Below, one piece after another: positions 43,658 through 51,015 of a stretch of 64,000 nucleotides of DNA. Origin of the DNA: Blastocatellia bacterium (GTDB lineage: Bacteria; Acidobacteriota; Blastocatellia; UBA7656); assembly GCA_035275065.1 (NCBI GenBank), contig DATENM010000105.1, positions 1 to 64,000 on the forward strand, given 5' to 3'. The notes under the pieces were generated by a model. The model worked only from the letters and a program-made list of their open reading frames with translations. It did not search any database and was not told the DNA's origin. Both the position numbers and the translations under genes were made by a program. Numbering within the stretch: position 1 is the stretch's first letter; each line of letters starts with the position of its first letter.

Positions 43658-44464
43658 ATGAGATTCTTTGCCGTCCTGATGCTCGGCTGTGCATTAGGAT
43701 TGATCGCCGACACGGCGCGCGCCCAGGAAGCGCGCCTCGCGAGCGACGCCTACATCGTCAGTGAAGCGCAGGCCACGCCGCGCACGCCAACGCTCGTCCT
43801 TGTCAACGAAACCGTCAAGCCCGCGGCCGACGCCAAAGCCGGCGCGGCGCTGAAAACTTCGGCAGTAAAAGGAACGGCTACGAAAGCCGCGACTTCGACC
43901 ACGCCGACGATGGTAGCGGCGCAGCCCATCGTCATCTCGGGCGCGGTCACTGCGCCGAGCGTCGAAACGGTATCCGAGACCACAGGCAATCCGAAATACG
44001 ATGAATATGTCAAACAGTCGGCGGCGCGCAACGGCGTAGACCCGAACTTAATCATCTCGGTCATGCGCCAGGAATCGGGCTTCAACCTGCGGGCGCGCTC
44101 GTACAAAGGCGCGAGCGGGTTGATGCAACTGATGCCCGGCACGGCGGCACGTTTTGGCGTCACCAACATTTACGACCCGCAGCAAAATATCGAAGGCGGC
44201 ACGCGCTATCTGCGCTTCCTGCTCGATCAGTTCAACGGCGACATCAGCCTGGTGCTGGCCGGTTATAACGCCGGCGAAAATGCGGTGGTCAATTCCGGCT
44301 ACCGCGTGCCGCGTTATCGCGAAACGCAGGCGTACGTAAAAAGCATCTCGGCGCGCTATGACCGCGTGAAGGGCAAAGTCGCGCACACCAAAGCGGCAGC
44401 GGCTGGCCCGCTCGCGCCGGCTGCCGAAACCTTCGCCGGCGGGCGACTGTCGAATAATTATTAG
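43658..44464 (+). CDS. Periplasmic lytic transglycosylase (SLT domain)
   Basis: This 268-residue exported enzyme cleaves peptidoglycan glycan strands. A signal peptide covers residues 1-22 (VLMLGCALGLIADTARA). After an Ala/Thr-rich linker, the SLT domain begins near residue 115, with catalytic Glu139 in VMRQESGFNLRA. The downstream motifs GASGLMQLMPGTA and LAGYNAGENAV are both intact. Its neighbours include an AmiC-type amidase, so the two likely serve envelope remodelling. A good sigma70 promoter lies upstream, suggesting independent transcription. Confidence 0.92.
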   Translation: MRFFAVLMLGCALGLIADTARAQEARLASDAYIVSEAQATPRTPTLVLVNETVKPAADAKAGAALKTSAVKGTATKAATSTTPTMVAAQPIVISGAVTAPSVETVSETTGNPKYDEYVKQSAARNGVDPNLIISVMRQESGFNLRARSYKGASGLMQLMPGTAARFGVTNIYDPQQNIEGGTRYLRFLLDQFNGDISLVLAGYNAGENAVVNSGYRVPRYRETQAYVKSISARYDRVKGKVAHTKAAAAGPLAPAAETFAGGRLSNNY

Positions 44465-44475
44465 AAGCAGGAGAA

Positions 44476-44577
44476 GCAGTGAAGAGTTGAAAGTGGTGAG
44501 TGCAATCTGGATGAATGCCGATCACGTTTTCCTTTCTACTCATCACTCATCACTCATCACTTTCAACTCTTCACTGC
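44476..44577. repeat. Dyad repeat, 20-bp perfect arms plus CATCACT heptamers
   Basis: Arms 44476-44495 and 44558-44577 are perfectly complementary. The right side also carries three tandem CATCACT heptamers at about 44540-44560. It lies between the transglycosylase and amidase genes, 12 bp after the stop of the former. Confidence 0.8.
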
Positions 44578-44609
44578 CGACTTCCCCGCGCGGGGGAGAA
44601 AAAAACTTC

Positions 44610-44638
44610 TTGACTTAAAACCCGGCCCCGACTACAAC
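44610..44638 (+). promoter_or_regulatory. Sigma70-type promoter close to the amidase start
   Basis: TTGACT (44610-44615) and TACAAC (44633-44638) are separated by 17 bp. A transcript would begin near 44645, only about 16 bases before the ATG at 44661, so the mRNA would be nearly leaderless. Confidence 0.55.
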
Positions 44639-44660
44639 GTCCCCAGTGATTCAAAGTCTT

Positions 44661-46658
44661 ATGTTCAGGCGAGCCCGACACAAGTTGATCGCGGATGTGG
44701 TGATCTGTGCGGTCGTCTTCTGCCTGACGGCGCGGCCCATCCTCAACGCCGCCAACCCTGCTGAGCGCCCGGCGCGCAAGACCGGGGCGCTCGCCGAAAG
44801 CCTTTTCGATTACGCCGACCAGTTGAGCCGCGCCCTGCACGAGCGCCCGCTCGAAGCGCGCAGCCTCGGCGATTACCGTCGCGCGCTCGACGCTTACGCA
44901 CAGGTTGTTCGCCTGAATGCCGACAACTTTTTTTCGGCTGAATCGTTGGCCGCGCGCGCCGAGCTGCAACGCGAAATGGCTGACGTCAGCGGCGACGCGG
45001 GGCTCTATCAACAAGCCATCGAAAGCTATCGCCGCCTGGTCAGCGAGCATCCGCACAGCGCCTTTGTCGGCCAGGCGCTGGTCAACGCGGCGCAGATTTA
45101 TGAAGAGAACCTGCAAGACCTGGATGGCGCGGCGGGCGCTTATCGGGAGTTGATCAGCCACTTTCCCGATTCGATCCTGGCGCGCGAAGCCCGCGCCGTG
45201 CTGGCGCGCTTCGACGCCCAACTGGCGCATCGCCCGGTTGACGTGATGATGGCCAGCGAACGCCGCAGCGCGGGCACGGATGAGCTGACAGGGCCGCCGC
45301 GGCTGATGAACGTCCGTAGCTTCGCGGGGCCGGATTACGCGCGCATCGTCATCGATCTGTCGAACGAAGCCGGTTTTGAGCAACAGCGCGCCGGCAATCA
45401 TTTAACGATTCGACTGGCGAGCGCGCTGGTCGCTTCGTCGCTTTACGGCAGGCGGTTCATCGTCAGCGATTCTTCCTTGTTGAAGCGCATCACGGTCGCC
45501 GAAAGCGGCGCGGTAAACGCGGCCTCGCCGACAAACACCACAGCCGGCGCCGCGGTTCAGGTGGATATCGAAGTCGGCTCGCTGATGGATTACTCGGCCT
45601 TCCGGCTGTCGCAACCCGACCGCATTGTCGTTGACCTGCACGCCGCGGGCGCGGCCAGTGCAACGGCGCGCGACACGGCACGAGAGGTTGACGCGGCCCG
45701 GCACAAAGAAGCCGCGGACTCCAGGGCCGTAAGCGAAACCGCGGCCGCAACCGCCGCAACCGTACGAGCCGCGGCGCGCGGCACGGACACGGCTCGACCG
45801 CGCGCGAATACGGCTGACCGCAACGCTATCTTTAGCTTGCCGGAAATCAACGAGCCGATTCTGCCGATGAGCTCAGTTGCCGCGACGAAACCGACCGACG
45901 CGCCGGCAGCGGCACAGGAGCTGGGCGCAAAGGTGGACGCCAAAGCCGCCGAAGCGCCCATCAAGCGCATCGTCATCGATCCCGGTCACGGCGGCCACGA
46001 CACAGGCACGATCAGCCCCAGCGGCATGCGCGAAAAAGACCTGGTGCTGGACGTGGCGCGTCGGCTACAGGCATACATCAAGCACAGGTATCCGGATGTC
46101 GAAGTGATTATGACGCGCGACAGCGACCGCTTCATCGCGCTCGAAGAACGCACGGCGATTGCGAACTCGCGCCGCGCCGACTTGTTCATCTCGATTCACG
46201 CCAACGCCAGCCCGGCGCGCGTCGCTTCGGGTGTCGAAACCTATTTCCTCAGTCCCGACCGCGCGCCGCAAGAAGACGCCGACACCGCGGCGCGCGAAAA
46301 CGCCCGCGTTGCCGCAGAGACGCCGGCGGACAAAGCCCGTCCGGTTGTCGCCAGCGTCACGGTCGGCAACCGCGTCGCTGAATCGCGCGAGCTGGCCCGT
46401 TACATTCAATCGGGATTGGTGCGCGGCATCGGCGCGGCGTCGCCGCGCACGGCGATGAATCGCGGCGTCAAGCACGCGGCGTTCGTCGTGCTGCTGGGCG
46501 CAGCCATGCCGAGCGTGCTCGCGGAAGTCTCTTTCCTATCAAATCCCCAGGACGATGCTTTGTTACAAACATCACAGTTCCGCGACCGCGTCGCGGCCTC
46601 GCTTTTTGCGGGATTGAATGCCTACCTGAAACGCAACCGCCCGGCGGAGAAGAAGTGA
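44661..46658 (+). CDS. N-acetylmuramoyl-L-alanine amidase with TPR and AMIN domains
   Basis: This 665-residue envelope protein splits the septal peptidoglycan amide bond. A membrane/signal segment lies at about residues 10-28. TPR-like helices occupy about 60-195. An AMIN domain (about 215-330, MNVRSFAGPDYARIVIDLS) targets it to the septum or pole. A low-complexity Ala/Arg linker precedes the Amidase_3 domain (about 435-660), with zinc ligands His443 (IDPGHGGHDTG) and His513 (SIHANA) and catalytic Glu in LAEVSFLSN. The GTG at 44646 is an alternative start. TPR plus AMIN plus amidase is an extended form of AmiC. Confidence 0.92.
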   Translation: MFRRARHKLIADVVICAVVFCLTARPILNAANPAERPARKTGALAESLFDYADQLSRALHERPLEARSLGDYRRALDAYAQVVRLNADNFFSAESLAARAELQREMADVSGDAGLYQQAIESYRRLVSEHPHSAFVGQALVNAAQIYEENLQDLDGAAGAYRELISHFPDSILAREARAVLARFDAQLAHRPVDVMMASERRSAGTDELTGPPRLMNVRSFAGPDYARIVIDLSNEAGFEQQRAGNHLTIRLASALVASSLYGRRFIVSDSSLLKRITVAESGAVNAASPTNTTAGAAVQVDIEVGSLMDYSAFRLSQPDRIVVDLHAAGAASATARDTAREVDAARHKEAADSRAVSETAAATAATVRAAARGTDTARPRANTADRNAIFSLPEINEPILPMSSVAATKPTDAPAAAQELGAKVDAKAAEAPIKRIVIDPGHGGHDTGTISPSGMREKDLVLDVARRLQAYIKHRYPDVEVIMTRDSDRFIALEERTAIANSRRADLFISIHANASPARVASGVETYFLSPDRAPQEDADTAARENARVAAETPADKARPVVASVTVGNRVAESRELARYIQSGLVRGIGAASPRTAMNRGVKHAAFVVLLGAAMPSVLAEVSFLSNPQDDALLQTSQFRDRVAASLFAGLNAYLKRNRPAEKK

Positions 46659-46685
46659 CGCGGGGACGCGGAGACGCGTCGCGAT

Positions 46686-47804
46686 TTACCGCGTTGCCGC
46701 CAGATCATTCAGACTAACGTAGCCGGCGATGTAGCCGTTGGCGTCCAGCACGATGGCGCGGCCAATGCCGTTGCTCTGCAACAGTGAAGCTGCCTGCGCC
46801 AGCGGCGTATTGATGTTCATGAACATGGCATCGTTGACCGGACGCATCACGTCGCGCGCCAGCAACTGCGGCCATTGCGCTTGGGGAACGCTCTTTAATT
46901 CGTCGAGCAGCAGCAGACCGTGGAGCCGCCGGTTATCTACTACAGGGAAGCTGGTGTAATGGTTATTACTCAGAACCTTGTTGACGAAGTCCGAGATTTT
47001 CATGGTCGGCGGCACCTGCACGACGTCGCGCTTCATCACGTCTTCGACGGTGCCGCGCTTGACGCGCCACGCGCCGAAATTGCGCCCTTCGGTGGTGCCG
47101 AGCATCAGCGCGATGATCAACCCAACCGTCAGCAGCCAGATGCCTGTGATGCCGTAATCGGGCGCTTTCAAAAAGTAATACATGCCGGTGAGGATCAACG
47201 TTAGCGCGATCATCAAGCCCGAGCGCACGGCCAGTTGCGTCGCGGCGCGAAAGTTCTTATTCATCTTCCACAGCAGCGCGCGAAAGACTCGCCCGCCGTC
47301 GAGCGGCAGCCCCGGCAGGATGTTGAAGCCGGCCAGGAACCAGTTGACGAAACCGAGGTGGCGAAAGACCTGCCCGACCGCGCGGTGCGTCGTCCCTTGA
47401 ATGAACAGGTCAACGATCAGGTAAGCGATCATGCCGATCAGGAAGCTCGCCGCCGGGCCGACAATGGCAATCTTGAATTCCGACATGGGCTGCGCCGGCT
47501 GGCCGTTTAATGACGCCAGGCCGCCGAACATATAAAGCGTGATCTCGCCTGTGCCCAGCCCTTCGGCGCGCGCCATCACCGCATGCGCCAGCTCGTGCGC
47601 CAGCACCGAAGCGAATAACAGCAAGGTCGTCAGCACGCCGAGCGACCAGTATTCGATGGACCGCAGGCCGGGCGCTTCGCGCGGCAGCAGCCCGCCGGCA
47701 ATCGCCCAGGCGTAGAGCGGGATGACCGGCAGCCACGAATAGTGGGCGCGGATCGGAATGCCGAACAGGCGACCAATCGGGAATGGCTTGAGGTTGACTG
47801 TCAT
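46686..47804 (-). CDS. M50 site-2-type membrane protease with CBS pair
   Basis: This 372-residue intramembrane zinc protease carries HELAH (residues 70-74) in a membrane helix and the second motif NILPGLPLDGG with Asp169. Five to six hydrophobic segments span about 20-235. Two CBS domains form the cytoplasmic C-terminus (about 255-372), which usually bind adenine nucleotides and regulate activity. It belongs to the SpoIVFB-like group, which cleave membrane-tethered regulators. The natural substrate is not evident here. The gene converges on the amidase gene across a short GACGCGG-rich gap. Confidence 0.92.
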   Translation of the reverse strand: MTVNLKPFPIGRLFGIPIRAHYSWLPVIPLYAWAIAGGLLPREAPGLRSIEYWSLGVLTTLLLFASVLAHELAHAVMARAEGLGTGEITLYMFGGLASLNGQPAQPMSEFKIAIVGPAASFLIGMIAYLIVDLFIQGTTHRAVGQVFRHLGFVNWFLAGFNILPGLPLDGGRVFRALLWKMNKNFRAATQLAVRSGLMIALTLILTGMYYFLKAPDYGITGIWLLTVGLIIALMLGTTEGRNFGAWRVKRGTVEDVMKRDVVQVPPTMKISDFVNKVLSNNHYTSFPVVDNRRLHGLLLLDELKSVPQAQWPQLLARDVMRPVNDAMFMNINTPLAQAASLLQSNGIGRAIVLDANGYIAGYVSLNDLAATR

Positions 47805-47936
47805 GGTTTATAAATCGCCGTCGCGTGATGGGCGCTCAGAGAAAGTGTACTCTGCGACGCTCGCGCCTCACAAGCAGGGGTACTGCCCGCCGCCCCGGCT
47901 GTGCTAAGATAAGGGCGTTTGGAGGAATGAAAGTCT

Positions 47937-48167
47937 ATGCCGATTTTCGAGTATCTCTGCAAGACCTGCGAGTATCGGTTTGAAGCCATCGTCAATGGCT
48001 CGACGGTGGTTGAATGTCCGTCGTGCGCCGGCCAACGGCTTGAGAAACAACTCTCGGTCTTTGCCACGAGCGTCAAAGGGGAGGCCGTGGCGCCGCAGCG
48101 TGCGACTGCCGGCCCGTGCGGCAGTTGTGGCGACCCGCGCGGCCCCGGCGCTTGCTCGATGAACTAG
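47937..48167 (+). CDS. FmdB-type zinc ribbon protein
   Basis: This 76-residue protein starts MPIFEYLCKTCEYRFE and has the two-knuckle zinc ribbon CKTC and CPSC (residues 8-11 and 28-31), the hallmark of the FmdB regulatory family. A second Cys-rich tail (CGSCGDPRG) could bind another metal. The role of this family is poorly understood. GGAGG precedes the ATG at good spacing. The next small membrane-protein gene follows after 30 bp and is probably co-transcribed. Confidence 0.88.
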   Translation: MPIFEYLCKTCEYRFEAIVNGSTVVECPSCAGQRLEKQLSVFATSVKGEAVAPQRATAGPCGSCGDPRGPGACSMN

Positions 48168-48197
48168 GCTTATAAATTCGCTGAAGGAGTGTGTCGC

Positions 48198-48416
48198 TTG
48201 CGCATCATCGCCGCGCTGATTGGCATTGCCATTGGCGTCATTTTCTGGATCATCACCTCGCCGTGGGTCGTCCTGACGATCTTCTGGGTCGAGCAGCGCT
48301 ATCCGCAGGTCGTCGGCACACGGGCGATCAGAATCAGCGAAGCGGTCGTCTGCGGATTGCAGGTGTTCGCCTGCCTGGGGCTTGCTTTCTGGATCGCCCT
48401 GCTGATGGTCGGTTAG
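48198..48416 (+). CDS. Small two-helix membrane protein, unknown function
   Basis: The 72-residue product has two membrane helices at about residues 2-27 (IIAALIGIAIGVIFWIIT) and 47-70. The TTG at 48198 lies eight bases after AAGGAG, ideal spacing. A GTG at 48189 in the same frame overlaps that Shine-Dalgarno and is disfavoured. No family was recognised. It follows the FmdB gene closely. Confidence 0.6.
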   Translation: MRIIAALIGIAIGVIFWIITSPWVVLTIFWVEQRYPQVVGTRAIRISEAVVCGLQVFACLGLAFWIALLMVG

Positions 48417-48435
48417 CCGCGCGGTCCGTTAGCGC

Positions 48436-50007
48436 TTACGATTTGGCCAGCTCTCGCTTCAATAACTTTCCGGTCGGCCCTTTGGGGATGTCTTCTAAGA
48501 AGGCCACGGCCTTCGGACACTTGTAATCCGCCAGATGAGCGCGGCAATGGGCGATGATCTCTTCTTCGCTCGCCGCGCAACCGTCGCGCAGCACGACGAA
48601 TGACTTCACCTCTTCGCCATACAACTCGTCGGCGACGCCGACGGTCGCCGCGTCTTTCACCTTCGGGTGCTGGTACAGCACTTCGTCAATCTCGCGCGGG
48701 TAGATGTTCTCGCCGCCGCGAATAATCATGTCGCTCTTGCGGTCAACGACGTAATAAAAACCGTCGTCGTCTCTGTAACCCAGATCACCCGTGTGAAACC
48801 AGCCGGAGCGAAACGCCTGGCGCGTCGCGGCTTCGTTTTGGTAGTAGCCTTTCAAGAGATTGGCGCCGCGCAAGACAATCTCGCCGACTTGAAAGGGCGC
48901 AAGCTCGCAGTCTTTATCATCAAAGACGTTCATCTCGTTGCCGATGGGCAAGCCGACCGAGCCGGGCCGGCGGCGGCCGTCAACCGGGTTGAACGTCGAG
49001 CGGCAAGTGGATTCCGACAACCCATAGCCTTCGATCACCGGGCAAGCAAAGCGCGCCTCGTACATCTTCAGCACTTCGACCGGCACCGGCGCCGAGCCGC
49101 ACAGCGCGAACCGCAAACCGCTGGTGTCTAATCCATCGGGCACGCCTTCGGGATAGGCATGATTCAACCGCGAGAGCATAGTTGCTACGGAGCCAAAGTA
49201 GGTGACGCCGTACTGGCTGATCGTCTGCCAGTGGCGCGAGGCGCTGAAGCGCGGCGCCAGCACGACGCTGCCGCCCGCCCACAGCGCCGCCAGCCCCGTG
49301 GTCATCAAGGCGTTGACGTGAAACAGCGGCATGATCATCAGCGAGCGGTCGGCTTCGGTCAACTGCAACCACTCGGCAATCTCGCGGGCGTTCGTCAGCA
49401 AATTGCCGTGTGTGAGTAAAACGCCTTTCGGCTTGCCGGTCGTCCCCGACGTGTAAATGATGATCGCCTCGTCTTCCTCGGTCAGTTGCCCGTTGCCCGT
49501 TGCCCGTTCATCCGCCGGAGGCGTCCCTCCTGAATCAAACCGCGCCGATGGCGAATCGCTTTGTGATTCTCCTTCGCTGACCACTGACCACTGGCCACTG
49601 GCCACTGCCACGTGGCGCACGAGCGGCAGGCAGTCGCGGACGGCGGCGAGGTTGTCGTAGAGGTCGGGCTGCGTCAGCACGATTGACGCTTCCGAGTTCG
49701 AGATGATGAATTCGATCTCCTGAGGCTTGAGCAGCGCATTGACCGGCCCGGCCCACGCGCCAATCTTGAAGCAGGCGAAGTAGGCGATGAAGTATTCGGC
49801 GCTGTTCGTCAGATAGAGACTGACGCGATCTCCTTTGCGCGCCCCGAGCGCGGTTAACAACGCGGCCAGGCGATTCACTTCGCGGTCGAACTCGCGGTAG
49901 GTGAACATGCGCCCGTCGCTTTCGACAAAGAGAAACGGCTTGTCCTGATAATGCTCGACTCGATGTTCGAGCAGCTCGCGGAGGTTGGCGTAGGTGCCTG
50001 CGGTCAT
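48436..50007 (-). CDS. AMP-forming acyl-CoA ligase with repeat-derived linker
   Basis: This 523-residue ANL-family enzyme activates a carboxylic acid via acyl-AMP to acyl-CoA. The P-loop YTSGTTGKPKG sits at 185-195, the acyl-binding GYGLSEST motif near 330, the hinge region YRDDDGFYYVVDRKSDMI near 420, and the C-terminal catalytic Lys in PTGKLLKREL. It resembles long/medium-chain acyl-CoA synthetases. Residues about 135-177 (SGQWSVVSEG to ATGNGQLTEED) are not family-like and are encoded by tandem heptamer repeats, an in-frame insertion just before the P-loop in a surface loop. Substrate unknown. Confidence 0.9.
   Translation of the reverse strand: MTAGTYANLRELLEHRVEHYQDKPFLFVESDGRMFTYREFDREVNRLAALLTALGARKGDRVSLYLTNSAEYFIAYFACFKIGAWAGPVNALLKPQEIEFIISNSEASIVLTQPDLYDNLAAVRDCLPLVRHVAVASGQWSVVSEGESQSDSPSARFDSGGTPPADERATGNGQLTEEDEAIIIYTSGTTGKPKGVLLTHGNLLTNAREIAEWLQLTEADRSLMIMPLFHVNALMTTGLAALWAGGSVVLAPRFSASRHWQTISQYGVTYFGSVATMLSRLNHAYPEGVPDGLDTSGLRFALCGSAPVPVEVLKMYEARFACPVIEGYGLSESTCRSTFNPVDGRRRPGSVGLPIGNEMNVFDDKDCELAPFQVGEIVLRGANLLKGYYQNEAATRQAFRSGWFHTGDLGYRDDDGFYYVVDRKSDMIIRGGENIYPREIDEVLYQHPKVKDAATVGVADELYGEEVKSFVVLRDGCAASEEEIIAHCRAHLADYKCPKAVAFLEDIPKGPTGKLLKRELAKS
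49483..49609. repeat. Two heptamer arrays inside the acyl-CoA ligase gene
   Basis: GTTGCCC heptamers (49483-49509, three full units) and CTGACCA/CTGGCCA heptamers (49577-49609, four full units) flank about 67 bp of other sequence. The two arrays are not complementary to each other, unlike the intergenic examples. The whole block keeps the reading frame. Confidence 0.8.
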
Positions 50008-50125
50008 GCCAGCATCTTAGCGAAAACCACGGCACAGGCAAAGCAGCGCGGCGGTCGGCGATTTGACTTTCAGTAGACCCGACGGCTACATTTTTCGCCT
50101 GCAAAAAGACTGGCGTGGAGGTGAG

Positions 50126-50716
50126 ATGTCAATCAAATCGGACGTATGGATCAAGCGGATGTGCCGCGAGCAAGGGTTGATCGAGCCGTTTGAAGAACGA
50201 TTGGTGCGCGCCGTTGACGGTCGCCGCATCATTAGCTGCGGCCTGTCGAGCTATGGTTATGATTGCCGCCTGGCGCGCGACGAGTTCAAAGTCTTTTCGC
50301 CGGTCACCGGCACCGAGATCGATCCGAAGAACTTCGACACCAACAGCCTGCTCGACGTACCCATACGCAAAGCCGAAGACGGCTCGGAATACTGGCTGTT
50401 GCCGCCACATTCTTATGCGCTCGGCGTCACTATCGAACGCTTCAATATGCCGCGCAACGTCACAGCACTGGCCATCGGAAAAAGCACAATGGCCCGCTGC
50501 GGTCTTATAGCCAATACGACTCCTTTGGAAGCCGCGTGGCGTGGGCGGCTGGTCGTCGAGCTTTACAACGCCGCCAACCTGCCGGTGCGGTTGTACGCCG
50601 AAGAGGGCTTCATTCAGATTCTTTTCTTTGAATCCGACGAAGAGTGCGAGACGACTTACAGCGACCGCGGCGGCAAGTATCAAGACCAGCAAGGGCTGAC
50701 ACTCGCCAAAGTTTGA
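50126..50716 (+). CDS. dcd: dCTP deaminase
   Basis: This 196-residue trimeric enzyme deaminates dCTP to dUTP. Signature stretches are SSYGYDCRLA (residues 41-50), GKSTMARCGL (118-127) and RGRLVVELYN, with catalytic Glu145; the C-terminal GGKYQDQQGLTLAKV closes the active site. Whether it is mono- or bifunctional (dUTP-forming or dUMP-forming) is not evident. GGAGGTGAG precedes the ATG at 50126; an upstream in-frame ATG at 50063 lacks such a site and adds unlike sequence. It lies just before the lower-G+C island and is the last clearly housekeeping gene on that side. Confidence 0.92.
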   Translation: MSIKSDVWIKRMCREQGLIEPFEERLVRAVDGRRIISCGLSSYGYDCRLARDEFKVFSPVTGTEIDPKNFDTNSLLDVPIRKAEDGSEYWLLPPHSYALGVTIERFNMPRNVTALAIGKSTMARCGLIANTTPLEAAWRGRLVVELYNAANLPVRLYAEEGFIQILFFESDEECETTYSDRGGKYQDQQGLTLAKV

Positions 50717-50734
50717 TTTGTGAGTGCAGGCATT

Positions 50735-50787
50735 AATTGACAATCTCAGGGAATATTTTGACAAGGGTAAGCACATGAATTGTCAAC
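50735..50787. promoter_or_regulatory. Three phased TTGACAA sites upstream of the island
   Basis: TTGACAA occurs at 50737-50743 and 50758-50764, and inverted (TTGTCAA) at 50780-50786. The spacings are 21 and 22 bp, two helical turns each. This looks like an operator array in front of the first island gene. The first site may double as a -35 box. Confidence 0.4.
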
Positions 50788-50790
50788 GAT

Positions 50791-50833
50791 CATGAAAGTA
50801 TGGCTGAGGATTTACCTCAGCCATACTTTCATG
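50791..50833. promoter_or_regulatory. 19-bp perfect hairpin overlapping a start codon
   Basis: Arms 50791-50809 and 50815-50833 are perfectly complementary around a 5-nt loop. The last three bases of the right arm are the ATG of the small island protein. In mRNA this would bury the start codon, so it could act as a translational switch, or it may mark an insertion junction. An in-frame ATG also occurs in the left arm at 50792. Confidence 0.6.
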
Positions 50834-50998
50834 TCAAAGCCAGAATTTAATCTAGAGGAAGCCAGACGCGCTGGCGGAGATGTGATTGCTAGTGGTGACC
50901 GAAGTGTGGCGATAGGACGTGACGCGAAGCGGAATGTAATAATCGCGGGTGATCAGAATACTGTAGGGACCGACAAGCGGGATGAGTCAGACAAGTGA
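50831..50998 (+). CDS. Small protein with SVAIG beta-module, putative STAND partner
   Basis: This 55-residue protein, MSKPEFNLEE onward, contains GDVIASGDRSVAIGRDA then NVIIAGDQNTV (residues 15-45). The same pattern appears at residues 34-64 of the next gene product, an NB-ARC protein: GERSVAIGGD and AIIITGDQ. Repeats of this kind are frequent at the N-termini of bacterial STAND proteins and may mediate homotypic contacts. It has no membrane segment. It ends 17 bp before the NB-ARC gene, so the two are co-transcribed. The start is uncertain: ATG 50831 lies in a hairpin without a Shine-Dalgarno, and ATG 50792 would add 13 residues read from the hairpin. Confidence 0.55.
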   Translation: MSKPEFNLEEARRAGGDVIASGDRSVAIGRDAKRNVIIAGDQNTVGTDKRDESDK

Positions 50999-51015
50999 TA
51001 GTAGGAGAATAAGCC

